The notes beneath the pieces were generated by a model, which saw nothing but the letters and a program-made list of their open reading frames with translations, ran no database searches and was not told the DNA's origin. Positions 34,680 through 44,165 of a stretch of 64,000 nt of DNA are shown one piece after another. Positions within the stretch are counted from its first letter, which is position 1; each line of letters starts with the position of its first letter. A program made the position numbers and the translations under genes. Source of the stretch: Roseomonas sp. (GTDB taxonomy: Bacteria; Pseudomonadota; Alphaproteobacteria; Acetobacterales; Acetobacteraceae); contig JADCFQ010000005.1 in the NCBI GenBank assembly GCA_020249435.1, positions 124,001-188,000 on the forward strand. Reading direction: 5' to 3'.

Positions 34680-36293
34680 CTATTTCGGCAGCACCGCCTG
34701 CAAGGACGTCCGCACATGGATCGCGGCCGGCCCCGGTGCCGCGAGTGCTTCGGCGAGCTTTGGCATATCCGCATCCGTTTCAATGCGCGTTACCGGCTCA
34801 CGAAATGCCGCGCACCAGGCAGCGAAATCCGGGTTTTCCAGGCTGGTGCCACTGACGCGGCCCGGATGCGCCCGTTCCTGATGGATGCGGATGGAAGCGT
34901 AGGACCCATTATCGGACAGGATCATCTTGAGCGGCACGCCACGCGCCACCGCCACCGCGAATTCCCCGCCTGTCATCAGCGCGCCGCCATCACCGACCAG
35001 CGCAATCACCTGCCGATCAGGATGGCGCAGCGCCGCCGCCACGCCGGCGGGCACACCAAAACCCATGGCGCCTGAAACCGGCGCCAATAGCCGACGCGGC
35101 GAAACCCAGGCGATCTTGCGATAAAACGGCGCGCCGAAAGTGCCGGCATCCAGCGCAATCATCGCGTCTGGTGCGGCGATTTCGCCAATCAGCTTCGCGA
35201 TACGCGCGAAGGCGATGCCATCATTATGCGTCGTTGCCGCCACTTGGCTGTCGGCGGTTTGCAGATCACGCAACTTCTTCGCCCAAGCGCCGCGCGCAGC
35301 GGGGGCGCCCGGTTTTTCCGCACCAAGTGCTGCCAGCACCGCGCGTGCATCAGCGGCAACGGCAAGCTCTGCCGGGAAATGCCAGCCCAGAAAGCGCGGC
35401 TCCGCGCAGATATGCGCAAGGCGCTGACCCGGCGCGGGCCAAATCCAGCCCTGCGTGGTGATATCCGTCAGCCGCGTACCCAGTGCCACCACTAGATCCG
35501 CATCGGCGAAAGCGGCACGCTGTGCATCAGGGTTACGCAGGCCAAGATCACCCGCATAAAGCGCGTGATCATTCGGGAAAAGATCCTGCCGGCGGAAGGA
35601 AACGGCAACGGGGGTCTGCCAAGCCTCCGCAAAGCGCAGCAGCGCTTCGCGCCCGCCTGGTGTGTCAATCGCGTGGCCGGCCAGGATGATCGGGCGTTCC
35701 GCGCTGCGCAGCATGGAAGCCAGCCGCGCAACATCGGCGGCGGCGGGCTGCGCGGGCGCGGCAATGGTCGCGGGCAGGATGGCGGCGGCGCAGGGTTCCG
35801 CCAGCACATCTTCCGGCAGGCTGAGCACCACCGGCCCCGGCACGCCCTGCATCGCCATGGCATAGGCACGCGCGATCAATTCCGGCACCTGATCCGCGCT
35901 GGTGGCTTCCCCCACCCATTTCGCGATGCCACCGAACATGCGGGCATAGTCAATTTCCTGGAAGGCATTGCGGCGCAAATCGCGCTTTTCCACCTGCCCA
36001 ATCAGCAGGATCATCGGCACCGCATCCTGTTCCGCCGTATGCAGCGCGATGGAGGCATTGCAGGCGCCAGGCCCGCGAGAGACCAGCACCACGCCGGGCT
36101 TGCCGGTCATCTTGCCATCGGCCACGGCCATGAAGCCGGCGCCGCCTTCACTGCGGCAAGTGACCAAATCCATGCGCGGATGGGCATGCAGCGCATCAAG
36201 CAGCGCGATATAGCTTTCGCCGGGCACGCAAAAGGCACGGTCAATGCCCTGGGCAGCGAGGAATTCAATCAGGGCTTCGGCAGCGGTTTTCAT
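34680..36293 (-). CDS. Acetolactate-synthase-like thiamine-diphosphate enzyme
   Basis: ThDP-dependent enzyme, 537 aa from ATG 36293 (the frame runs open to 36413). The Pyr domain has VPGESYIALLDAL and the catalytic Glu in CRSEGGAGFMAVADGKM. The PP domain has the cofactor motif ALVGDGGALMTGGEFAVAVA and DNGSYASIR. The N- and C-terminal halves are typical of the acetolactate synthase/benzoylformate decarboxylase superfamily. No ilvH small subunit is adjacent, so a biosynthetic ALS role is doubtful; an oxalyl-CoA decarboxylase, sulfoacetaldehyde acetyltransferase or decarboxylase function is possible. It is divergent from the Bug protein gene (123 bases). Confidence 0.85.
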   Translation of the reverse strand: MKTAAEALIEFLAAQGIDRAFCVPGESYIALLDALHAHPRMDLVTCRSEGGAGFMAVADGKMTGKPGVVLVSRGPGACNASIALHTAEQDAVPMILLIGQVEKRDLRRNAFQEIDYARMFGGIAKWVGEATSADQVPELIARAYAMAMQGVPGPVVLSLPEDVLAEPCAAAILPATIAAPAQPAAADVARLASMLRSAERPIILAGHAIDTPGGREALLRFAEAWQTPVAVSFRRQDLFPNDHALYAGDLGLRNPDAQRAAFADADLVVALGTRLTDITTQGWIWPAPGQRLAHICAEPRFLGWHFPAELAVAADARAVLAALGAEKPGAPAARGAWAKKLRDLQTADSQVAATTHNDGIAFARIAKLIGEIAAPDAMIALDAGTFGAPFYRKIAWVSPRRLLAPVSGAMGFGVPAGVAAALRHPDRQVIALVGDGGALMTGGEFAVAVARGVPLKMILSDNGSYASIRIHQERAHPGRVSGTSLENPDFAAWCAAFREPVTRIETDADMPKLAEALAAPGPAAIHVRTSLQAVLPK

Positions 36294-36416
36294 GGGTGCG
36301 ATCCTTCCTGGGATGACGCATAACCCGCCCCCGGCGGGGGATCCATGGCACCAGGGCGGAAAATCTGTATAAGCCTGCCTCAAGGGAAGCATTCCAACCG
36401 GGAAGGACGCCATTTC

Positions 36417-37397
36417 ATGCAGCTTAATCGTCGCGCCGCTTTGGCGCTTGCGCTTGCCACACCTGCCATCGCTTCGGCCCGCGCCCAGGGTTCCTGGCGG
36501 CCAGATCGGCCGATGCGCGTCATTGTGCCCTTTGCACCTGGGGGTGCCACTGATGTGGTAGCGCGGCTGGTTTCAGATGCGGCTTCGCAGATGCTCGGGC
36601 AGAATATCGTGATCGAAAACCGCGCCGGCGGTGCCGCGGGGCTGATCGGGGCAGAGGCTTCCGCGAAAGCCGCGCCGGATGGCTATACCATCATGATCCA
36701 TTCCAATGCGCATGTGATCGCGCCAAGCCTGGTGGCCCGCATGCCGTATGACCCGATTGCGGATTTCGCGCCGGTTGCGCATTTGGGCCGCATTCCGCAG
36801 GTGCTGGTGATCAACCGTAGTATCCCCGCGACCGATATGCGTTCCCTGATTGTGTGGCTGCGCGCCAATTCGGGGAAGATCAATTTCGCCTCGGCAGGGA
36901 TTGGTAGCGCCAATCATTTGACTTCCGAAGTCTTCCGCGCCGCGCTGCCAGATGTGGAAATGCAGATGGTGCAGTATCGCGGTGGCGGCCCGGCCATGGC
37001 GGCGGTGATTTCAGGGGAAGCGCATATGGCGGTGGACCCGACCGCTTCCGCGACGTCCCATATCCGCGCCGGGACAGTGCGCCCAATTGCCATTTCAGGG
37101 TCGCAGCGCGTGGCCAGCCTGCCGGAGATTCCCGCAGCTACCGAAGCCGGTTTGCCTGCCTGGTCCGGGGCGGCATGGATCGGCGCCTTTGCGCCGGCGC
37201 AAACGCCACGCGGCATTGTGGAATCGCTGAACGTCACCTTCAATGCGGCGATGGAACGCATCAAGCCGCGTTTGGTTGACATCGGCATTGAAATTGAACC
37301 GCAATATGCGTCTATCGCGGCCTTCAGCACTTATGTGCGGGAAGAATTTGCGCGCAGCGCTGCCGTGCTGCGCGCCGCAGGTGTGAGGCCGGAATGA
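36417..37397 (+). CDS. Bug-family solute-binding protein
   Basis: Periplasmic TctC/Bug protein, 326 aa from ATG 36417, with the signal peptide MQLNRRAALALALATPAIAS cleaved near ARAQ. Family blocks are MRVIVPFAPGGATDVVARLV, IVIENRAGGAAGLIGAEASA, INFASAGIGSANHL and MVQYRGGGPAMAAVISGEAH. The membrane components TctA/TctB are absent. Divergence from the ThDP enzyme suggests that the ligand feeds, or reports on, that pathway. Convergent with the dctM gene, 37 bases apart. Confidence 0.92.
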   Translation: MQLNRRAALALALATPAIASARAQGSWRPDRPMRVIVPFAPGGATDVVARLVSDAASQMLGQNIVIENRAGGAAGLIGAEASAKAAPDGYTIMIHSNAHVIAPSLVARMPYDPIADFAPVAHLGRIPQVLVINRSIPATDMRSLIVWLRANSGKINFASAGIGSANHLTSEVFRAALPDVEMQMVQYRGGGPAMAAVISGEAHMAVDPTASATSHIRAGTVRPIAISGSQRVASLPEIPAATEAGLPAWSGAAWIGAFAPAQTPRGIVESLNVTFNAAMERIKPRLVDIGIEIEPQYASIAAFSTYVREEFARSAAVLRAAGVRPE

Positions 37398-37407
37398 CGT
37401 GATCTTG

Positions 37408-37440
37408 CGGTAGCGTGCTTGCGCCCCAAGCGCGCTACCG
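37408..37440. terminator. Hairpin at the convergent ends of the Bug and dctM genes
   Basis: A 14-bp stem CGGTAGCGTGCTTG / CAAGCGCGCTACCG with one G-T wobble and a CGCCC loop. It overlaps the dctM stop codon. No T-run follows on either side, so termination is inferred from position and stem strength. Confidence 0.55.
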
Positions 37441-38754
37441 TACCAAGGCCGTTGCAAGCACTGGAAAGAAGGCAATCAGGATCAGCGCCAGCCCCATCAC
37501 CGCCACAAAGGGAAGGGCGCCGGCGAAGATCGATTCAATGCTCACCTTCGGGTCTGCCAAAGTTGCTTTCACGGTAAAGACCGAAATGCCGAAGGGTGGC
37601 GTCAGCAAGCCCATTTCCACCGCGATGATGGTGACAACGCCGAAATGGATCAGGTCAAATCCCATCGCGGTCGCAATCGGCGCACCGATCGGCACCATGA
37701 TCAACAGGATGGAGGTACTGTCCAGAATCATCCCCATCAGCAGGATCACAATGACAAAGGCGAACAAAAACCCGTAAGGCCCAAGGCCGAGATGTTCGAC
37801 AAAATCGCCAATGGCATTGGGCACGCCGGCCATGGACAGCATTCGCGAATAAAGCCCGGCCGAGATCAGCAGAAACAGAATGGCTGCCGATACCAGGCCG
37901 GTTTCACGCAGAACGCGCCAAAATTTCGCAAGCGTTAGGCGCTGCCGTACCAGCGCAATCAGCAAGGCGCCCGCCGCGCCCACCGCACCCGCTTCGGTGG
38001 GCGTGAAGAAACCCGTGTAAAGCCCGCCAAGGATCAGCACCACAAGGGACATGATGGGTAGCGATTTGCCAAGCATCTCGGCTACCCCCATCGGCTTGTC
38101 ATCGGCGATTTCGTTGGATGAGGATGCGCCCATGATGCGCTGCGGCGCAAACCGCGCATAGCACCAGATCATGATGGTGAAAGCGATTGCGATGATAATG
38201 CCGGGAATGGCGCCCGCGATGAACATGGCGCCGATGGAAACCTCGGCAAGCACGCCATAGACAATCATCAGCAGCGATGGCGGTATCAGCATGCCAAGAA
38301 TGCTGCTGCCCGCAACAGTGCCGGCGGCGAAGCGCATGGAATAGCCGTGGCGCACCATCTCGGGCACCGCGACCTTCGTGAAGACCGCCGCCGAGGCAAT
38401 GGAAACCCCGGTGACTGCCGCGAAAACCGCATTGGCGCCAACAGTTGCGATGCCAAGCCCGCCTTTCACGCGTTTCAGCAGGTTCTGTGCGACATCAAAA
38501 GTATCCTTGCCGACATCAGAAATACTGACCAAGAGCCCCATCAGGACAAATAGGGGTATGGTCGCAAACAGGTAATCCTGAATGCCTGAATAGGTCGCCA
38601 AGGCGGTGAAGCGAAAGGCCAGATCAGGATTTTCGCGGATCAGCCAAACGCCAATCGCGCCGGTTGAAATCAGCGTAATGCCAATCGGCAGGCCGATGAT
38701 GATCAGCGTCACCATCAGCCCGATCAGCGCAAAGCCAAGGCTGGTATCATCCAT
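37435..38754 (-). CDS. dctM: TRAP transporter large permease (DctM-like)
   Basis: Sodium-coupled TRAP transporter large membrane subunit, 439 aa from ATG 38754, with many hydrophobic helices. Family blocks are FATIPLFVLMGLLVSISDVG, GAVTGVSIASAAVF-like sequence (read here as FAAVTGVSIASAAVFTKVAV), GSSILGMLIPPSLLMIVYGV, and LLTPPFGISVFTVKA near the C-terminus. It overlaps dctQ by 8 bases and ends the coxMSL-dctPQM series. The length and topology are normal. Confidence 0.94.
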   Translation of the reverse strand: MDDTSLGFALIGLMVTLIIIGLPIGITLISTGAIGVWLIRENPDLAFRFTALATYSGIQDYLFATIPLFVLMGLLVSISDVGKDTFDVAQNLLKRVKGGLGIATVGANAVFAAVTGVSIASAAVFTKVAVPEMVRHGYSMRFAAGTVAGSSILGMLIPPSLLMIVYGVLAEVSIGAMFIAGAIPGIIIAIAFTIMIWCYARFAPQRIMGASSSNEIADDKPMGVAEMLGKSLPIMSLVVLILGGLYTGFFTPTEAGAVGAAGALLIALVRQRLTLAKFWRVLRETGLVSAAILFLLISAGLYSRMLSMAGVPNAIGDFVEHLGLGPYGFLFAFVIVILLMGMILDSTSILLIMVPIGAPIATAMGFDLIHFGVVTIIAVEMGLLTPPFGISVFTVKATLADPKVSIESIFAGALPFVAVMGLALILIAFFPVLATALVR

Positions 38755-39301
38755 GGCGCGTGAGCATCCCGCGCAGTTCGGCGACAAACACCGCCAGATA
38801 GGCGATGCCGCCAGCTACACCACCCAGCACGATCAAACCACGAAAGGGCCAGGTGGGCACGGTGAAAAGCCCCTGCACGCCGAAGAATTCCCGCAAATTG
38901 ATGGAATTCCACATGCCCGGCCAGGCAGCCTGCGCGATGAAGAACATCACTGTGGCACCAATCAGGAAAAACAGCGCCTCAAGACCTCGGCCGAAACGCG
39001 GCGCCCAATTCAAGACGCGTTGGATCAGAAAATCCGCGCGCGTCATGCGGCGGTGGTAGATGGTTGCACCAATTTGCAGGAAGACAATGCCCACGACGGA
39101 ATGCGCGGCAATTTCCGCAACCCCGGTGATCGGCGCATTCAGAAAGGATCGGCCAATGACATCGGCACAGATCAGCAGCATCAACCCGAAGGTCCAAATG
39201 GTGCCAATGGCCGCAAGACCATCAAGCAACATCCGGATCGGGCCAAAGGACTGCCTGGGGGCGGCGCTTTCCAGCGCCGCCATGTCAATGTCATCAGCCA
39301 A
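38747..39301 (-). CDS. dctQ: TRAP transporter small permease (DctQ-like)
   Basis: TRAP small membrane subunit, 184 aa with four helices: about residues 28-50, 60-80, 105-128 and 148-172. The first helix ends in the family-like ICADVIGRSFLNAPITGVAE. Its start is 18 bases after the dctP stop, and its 3' end overlaps dctM. It completes a full TRAP system with dctP and dctM. Confidence 0.9.
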   Translation of the reverse strand: MADDIDMAALESAAPRQSFGPIRMLLDGLAAIGTIWTFGLMLLICADVIGRSFLNAPITGVAEIAAHSVVGIVFLQIGATIYHRRMTRADFLIQRVLNWAPRFGRGLEALFFLIGATVMFFIAQAAWPGMWNSINLREFFGVQGLFTVPTWPFRGLIVLGGVAGGIAYLAVFVAELRGMLTRHG

Positions 39302-39319
39302 GCGTGCGTGCCTTCCTGA

Positions 39320-40390
39320 TCAGGAAGTGACTTCACGGTCCCAATTGCGCCCGGGCGTCTGCCCGGCAGCGCGAATGGCCGCGAAGTAGGCATTCAACAC
39401 ATCCCGCGCTGCGGGGCCAGAGCTATCCACCCAGGTGCGCGCAATATTGGGCAGGCCACGGATCCAACGCTCACGCTCGGCGGCCGGCAGGGTGCCGATG
39501 ATGGCACCCTGGCGAGTCATTTCCGTCTCGGCGGCGGCGATGCGGGCAGAGACATCGCGGATATGCGCCTGCGTCGTCGTTTTGCCCGCTTCCGTCATGG
39601 CGCGGCGCACGCCTTCCGGCCAACGATCAAAGCGCTGCTTATTGGCCGCAATGCCGCCGACATACATCGCACCCACATCGCATTTCGTGATGTAGCGCGC
39701 CACTTCATGCACGCGTGTCGGTAGAATGCCGACAAAGAAGGAAAGCGCGCCTTCCGAAACGCCGGTCTGGATATCGGTGTAATAGGTGGTGAGCGCGCCA
39801 TCCACCGGCGTTGCCCCTGTGCCGGTCAGCCAATTAGCGCTGGTGCCAGGGGCCGAGATTTTGCGGTTGCGCAAATCATCCAGGCTGCGCACTGGGAAGT
39901 TGGACCAGATGTGATAGGTATCGGTGATATAGGAACTGAGCGGCACCATGTTGAGTCCGTTCCAATTCTGCCGAATGGCCGGCACGTTTTCATTCATGGC
40001 TTCAAAGGTATTGGCCACCAAAGCGTGGTCACCGGTCGCGAAAGGCGTGAAATAGGTCACGTTCTGCAGCGGCATGGTGCTGCCTTCCCAAAGGGTGCCG
40101 ACATAGCCGATATCGGTGATATTATCGCGCACGGCTTCCATCGTATCCTGAAAGCGATAGAGCGTGCCGCCATAGGATTCGCGCCAATTGACGCGATGCG
40201 TATTGCCGCCATCACGCAGCAGCTTGTCCACTTCCGGCTGAAAGACATTCTTCATCATCGACACCCAGAAATTCGCCACCGGATGGCTGGATGCGATGGT
40301 GATGTTCAGCGCGGTCTGCGCGCGGCTATGGATAGAAAACAAGGGCAGCGCGGAAGCGCCCAGGATCAGGCTGCGGCGAAGGGTGGTCAT
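39320..40390 (-). CDS. dctP: TRAP transporter solute-binding protein (DctP-like)
   Basis: Periplasmic TRAP solute-binding protein, 356 aa. The signal peptide MTTLRRSLILGASALPLFSI is cleaved near SRAQ. The mature domain starts LNITIASSHPVANFWVSMM, with FQDTMEAVRDNITDIGYVGT, LDDLRNRKISAPGTSANWLT, and the helix-rich C-terminal half. It lies 45 bases downstream of the molybdenum hydroxylase large subunit, so the transported solute is probably the hydroxylase substrate or product. The carboxylate-anchoring Arg usual in DctP is plausibly in LRNRKISAPG, but I cannot fix it. Confidence 0.9.
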   Translation of the reverse strand: MTTLRRSLILGASALPLFSIHSRAQTALNITIASSHPVANFWVSMMKNVFQPEVDKLLRDGGNTHRVNWRESYGGTLYRFQDTMEAVRDNITDIGYVGTLWEGSTMPLQNVTYFTPFATGDHALVANTFEAMNENVPAIRQNWNGLNMVPLSSYITDTYHIWSNFPVRSLDDLRNRKISAPGTSANWLTGTGATPVDGALTTYYTDIQTGVSEGALSFFVGILPTRVHEVARYITKCDVGAMYVGGIAANKQRFDRWPEGVRRAMTEAGKTTTQAHIRDVSARIAAAETEMTRQGAIIGTLPAAERERWIRGLPNIARTWVDSSGPAARDVLNAYFAAIRAAGQTPGRNWDREVTS

Positions 40391-40435
40391 GGCTAATCTC
40401 CCTGTTGTGGCGTTGGTGAACGCGGTTGGATTTAT

Positions 40436-42832
40436 TCAGGCAATGGTGCCAAGCGCGCGCAAGATACGCTCTGGCGTAAAGGGCTGTTCATGCACGCGGG
40501 CCTTGAAGGGCCGCAGCGCATCATTGATGGCATTCATAATGGCCGCCGGCGCGCCGGCTGTGCCGGCCTCTCCAGCGCCCTTGGCGCCCAGCAGGGATTC
40601 CCGCGTTGGCGTTTCCACATGGCCGACATGGATTTCGGGCATTTCTGCTGACATGGGCACCAGATAATCGGCCAGCGTCGTCGTCAGCAGATTGCCTTCC
40701 GCATCATAGACGCAATGTTCGTAAAGCGCGCCACCAATGCCCTGCACAATGCCGCCACGCACCTGTTCATCCACCAAAAGCGGATTGACGACGCGGCCGC
40801 AATCTTCAACGCACCAATGTTCCAGCAGTTTCACCATGCCGTTGGCGGGGTCCACTTCAACCCAGCTTGCCTGAATACCATTGGTGAAGGCGAAGGGGTA
40901 TTCCTTGGTGATGAAATGGCGCGTTTGCACCAATTCGCGCTGCAATTCCTTGGGCAGCGTATCGCCGCGGAAATAGACAATACGGCCCAATTCAAACAGC
41001 GTCATGCGCGGCTTGCCGCTGGCCTTGTCCGTGATTTCGCCCATGGCAACGTCAAGCGCCTCGGGCGCTGCCTGCAGCATGGCGCCGGCCACTTCCAGGA
41101 TTTGCTGCTTGAGCGCGATGGCCGATTGCAGCGCCGCTTCACCACCAATGCCCGCACCGCGGCAGGCCCAGGTTCCGCCGCCATAAGGCGTGGTCTGCGT
41201 ATCCCCCGTGATGATCTTCACGCGATTGACCGGCACGCCAACACCATGCGCGACGATCTGCGCCAGGATCGCCTCAGTCCCCTGGCCCTGTTCCGTCACA
41301 CCTGAGGAAGCAACAATGGACCCATCCGGGTCCATGCGGACCGTGCAACCATCCTGCGCGGAAATGCGCGCGCCACCAATGCCATACATGAAGGGCGACG
41401 GATTGGTCAGTTCAATGAAGGACGCAAAGCCAATGCCGCGATAAATGCCGCGCTGGCGAGCCTCAGTCTGATCGGCACGAATACGCTCAAGCGGCACCAT
41501 ATCCAGCAGCTTGTTGAGCGATGCGTGATGCGACAGCCCTTCAAAACGCATGCCGGGCGGCGAGGTATAGGGATAGGCATCATCGCGAATAAGATTGCGC
41601 CGGCGTATCTCAACCGGGTCCATGCCGAGCGCCTCGGCCGCCAGATCCATCAGCCCTTCCGTCACTGCCGTCGCGATGGGATGGCCGACTGCACGGTATT
41701 GGCAGGTTGGCGTCTTGTTCTGCAATACAACCGTGGTGGTACAGCGGTAATTCTTGAAATCATAGGGGCCGCCGCAAAGATTGACGACCTGATTGCCCTC
41801 GATCGCGCTGGTGCGTGGATAGACGGAATAGGGGCCGATCCCCGTCAGGTCATCAATGTCAAAGGCCAGCACGCGGCCTTCGGCATCCACTGCCAGGCGG
41901 CCCTTGAGGCGATGATCGCGCGCATGAATATCGCTTACGAAGGATTCAAACCGGTCGGCCACGAATTTCACCGGGCGGCCCATGATGCGCGCCATGGCAG
42001 CGACCGCGACCTCATCCGGATAGACATGCACCTTGATGCCGAAGCTGCCGCCGACATCGTTGCAGATGACGCGGACATCGCCTTCCTTCATACGCAATTG
42101 CTTGGCGAAGACACCCTGCATCATATGCGGTGCCTGGGTGGAGTGATGTACCGTCAGCGTTTCATCCGCTGGATTGTAATCGGCAATGATGGAACGTGGC
42201 TCCAGCGTCACACCCGTATGCCTTCCCGTGACAAAGCGCGCTTCGACAATCTTATGCGCGGCGGCGAAAGCTGCCGCGACATCACCGGTTTCTGCGGTGC
42301 GCGTGAACACCAGATTATCGCCCAATTCCGGATGGATCACGACCGCGCCGGGGGCGAGTGCGGTTTCCATATCGGTTTGCGCGGGCAGGGCTTCGAATTC
42401 CACCTGAAGTGCTGCCACACCATCTTCGGCTGCGGCGCGGCTTTCCGCGACCACCGCCACAATCGGCTCACCCTGCCAGGTGGCGCGGTGGAGCGGTAGC
42501 GGATATTGCGGGGCGGATTTCATGCCCTTCAAATGATCAAGCGTTGCAACCCAGGGGTCGCAGAATTTCGCGAGATCATGGCCGGTGAAAACGCGGATTA
42601 CACCGGGCACTGCCTTGGCGGACGCGGTATCAATGGCGCTGATTTTCGCATGCGCATGGGGGCTGCGCAAAAACGCCGCATGCAGCATGCGCGGCAGGGT
42701 CACATCATCCGTATAGGTCGCGCGCCCCTGCACCAGCTTCGGCACATTCGGGCGCGGCACGGATCGCCCGATATAGGAATTGGGCAAATCCTCGCGCGAC
42801 AGGCCGATGGAAGCCGGCGTGATCTCATTCAT
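40436..42832 (-). CDS. Xanthine-dehydrogenase-family molybdopterin-binding subunit (CoxL-like)
   Basis: Large catalytic subunit of a molybdenum hydroxylase, 798 aa. It starts with the aldehyde-oxidase/XDH a/b hammerhead (YIGRSVPRPNVPKLVQGRATY), followed by molybdopterin motifs such as ICNDVGGSFGIKVHVYPDEV, RAVGHPIATAVTEGLMDLAA, GVTEQGQGTEAILAQ and the catalytic Glu region LLGAKGAGEAGTAGAPAAIM. The active-site loop reads CQYRAVGHP, not the AYRCSFR of true CO dehydrogenase, so a CO role is unlikely. Its start overlaps the iron-sulfur subunit (ATGA). The substrate is probably an aromatic or heterocyclic carbon centre. Confidence 0.9.
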   Translation of the reverse strand: MNEITPASIGLSREDLPNSYIGRSVPRPNVPKLVQGRATYTDDVTLPRMLHAAFLRSPHAHAKISAIDTASAKAVPGVIRVFTGHDLAKFCDPWVATLDHLKGMKSAPQYPLPLHRATWQGEPIVAVVAESRAAAEDGVAALQVEFEALPAQTDMETALAPGAVVIHPELGDNLVFTRTAETGDVAAAFAAAHKIVEARFVTGRHTGVTLEPRSIIADYNPADETLTVHHSTQAPHMMQGVFAKQLRMKEGDVRVICNDVGGSFGIKVHVYPDEVAVAAMARIMGRPVKFVADRFESFVSDIHARDHRLKGRLAVDAEGRVLAFDIDDLTGIGPYSVYPRTSAIEGNQVVNLCGGPYDFKNYRCTTTVVLQNKTPTCQYRAVGHPIATAVTEGLMDLAAEALGMDPVEIRRRNLIRDDAYPYTSPPGMRFEGLSHHASLNKLLDMVPLERIRADQTEARQRGIYRGIGFASFIELTNPSPFMYGIGGARISAQDGCTVRMDPDGSIVASSGVTEQGQGTEAILAQIVAHGVGVPVNRVKIITGDTQTTPYGGGTWACRGAGIGGEAALQSAIALKQQILEVAGAMLQAAPEALDVAMGEITDKASGKPRMTLFELGRIVYFRGDTLPKELQRELVQTRHFITKEYPFAFTNGIQASWVEVDPANGMVKLLEHWCVEDCGRVVNPLLVDEQVRGGIVQGIGGALYEHCVYDAEGNLLTTTLADYLVPMSAEMPEIHVGHVETPTRESLLGAKGAGEAGTAGAPAAIMNAINDALRPFKARVHEQPFTPERILRALGTIA

Positions 42833-43302
42833 GGCGTGGCCCCCCTGGCGCGGAGCGTATCTTCAACCGCATCCACAATCGCCTGATAGCCGGTGCAGCG
42901 GCAGTAATTGCCCGAAAGATATTCGCGGATGTCACCCCGTGTCGGGCTGCCGCCTTCAGCGAGCAATTCAGCCGCCGTCATCACCATGCCCGGTGTGCAA
43001 AAGCCGCATTGCGCCGCATTGCGCGCCACAAAAGCCGCCTGCAAATCGGCAACCTCTCCACTTTCGGAAAGGCCTTCAATCGTCACTACCTCGGCACCAT
43101 CCAGTGACGCCGCAAGGATCAGGCAGCCGCGCATGATCTTGCCATTGACGCGGAGCGTGCAGGCGCCGCAAACGCCATGTTCGCAGCCGGCATGCGAACC
43201 GGTCAGGCCAAGATCAAGGCGCAAAAAGTCAATCAAATGGCGGCGCGGTTCCACATGCCGTGTCACCTTCTCGCCATTCACGGTGAGTGTAATCGGGATC
43301 AT
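42829..43302 (-). CDS. 2Fe-2S subunit of the molybdenum hydroxylase (CoxS-like)
   Basis: Small electron-transfer subunit, 157 aa, with two [2Fe-2S] clusters: plant-ferredoxin type Cys in GCEHGVCGACTLRVNG plus GCLILA, and the C-terminal CGFCTPGMVM and YCRCTGYQAIV. The N-terminus ITLTVNGEKVTRHVEPRRHL is typical. ATGA overlaps couple it to the FAD subunit upstream and to the large subunit downstream. Confidence 0.95.
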   Translation of the reverse strand: MIPITLTVNGEKVTRHVEPRRHLIDFLRLDLGLTGSHAGCEHGVCGACTLRVNGKIMRGCLILAASLDGAEVVTIEGLSESGEVADLQAAFVARNAAQCGFCTPGMVMTAAELLAEGGSPTRGDIREYLSGNYCRCTGYQAIVDAVEDTLRARGATP

Positions 43303-44165
43303 GCGGCTTGCACCTTTGGGTTCAGAAAACCAAGTAAAACGCGTTCTGTCAGCACGCGCGCCAGATGGCGCTTCATCTCCGGCGGGCCATGCAAATCATG
43401 GGGCGGGTCAAGATCATCCGCCAGCGCCTGCTGCGCGGCGCTGATGCCGGCACGGTCCAGGCTGCGGCCTTCAAGCGCTTTGGCGGCGGCAGCAGCAAAT
43501 ACGGGAATTTTGCCGACACCGAAATAAACCAGGCGGGGTGCCAGGATGCGCCCGGCATCCAAGGCCAAGGTGGCAGCGAGGCCCGCCATGGCATAATCAC
43601 CGGAACGGCGCGTGATTTCCTCAATGGCGGCAAGGCGCCCGGTCACGGGGATTTCGACCGCGGCAATGATTTCCCGCGGCGCGAGTGCGGTTTGCAGCAG
43701 ATCGGTGAAGAAGGCTGCTGCCGGTATGCGGCGTTCTCCCTGGGCTGATGCGGCGATGATTGTCGCGTCCAAAGCCACCATGCAGGCCGGCAATTCCGCT
43801 GCCGGATCGGCATAGGCCAAGCTGCCGCCCAAGGTGCCGCGATTGCGAATGGCCGGATGCGCGATCAGGGGTGCGGCCGCCGCCAGCAGGGGCGCATGCG
43901 CCTTCACCAAAGGATCACTGCAAAGATCGGCATGGAGCGTCAGCGCCCCAAGGCGGAGCACCTGGCCATTGCTGGAAATGCCGCGCAATTCAGCGATGCC
44001 GGTAATGTCAATCAGCGAACCTGGCTCGGAAAGCCGGAAGGCGAGGGTCGCGAGAAGCGTCTGCCCGCCCGCGATGATCTGGGCCGCATCGCCATGCGTC
44101 TCAAGCGCGGACCAAAGCTCGGCAAGGCTCCTGGCGCGCGCATAGCCCATGGCCGGCCATTTCAT
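43299..44165 (-). CDS. FAD-binding subunit of the molybdenum hydroxylase (CoxM-like)
   Basis: FAD subunit, 288 aa from ATG 44165, which has GGGGAG 7 bases upstream; ATG 44171 is also open but too close to it. FAD-binding motifs are AGGQTLLATLAFRL (residues about 33-46) and IRNRGTLGGSLAYADPAAEL. It is the first gene of the coxMSL-dctPQM series. The 170-base intergenic region before it must hold the promoter. The order medium-small-large matches the carbon-monoxide-dehydrogenase-like operons, although the large subunit is not CODH. Confidence 0.92.
   Translation of the reverse strand: MKWPAMGYARARSLAELWSALETHGDAAQIIAGGQTLLATLAFRLSEPGSLIDITGIAELRGISSNGQVLRLGALTLHADLCSDPLVKAHAPLLAAAAPLIAHPAIRNRGTLGGSLAYADPAAELPACMVALDATIIAASAQGERRIPAAAFFTDLLQTALAPREIIAAVEIPVTGRLAAIEEITRRSGDYAMAGLAATLALDAGRILAPRLVYFGVGKIPVFAAAAAKALEGRSLDRAGISAAQQALADDLDPPHDLHGPPEMKRHLARVLTERVLLGFLNPKVQAA

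Noticed and set aside
40436-44165. Aerobic CO dehydrogenase operon
   Set aside because: The active-site loop reads CQYRAVGHP rather than AYRCSFR, so the enzyme belongs to the wider hydroxylase family.
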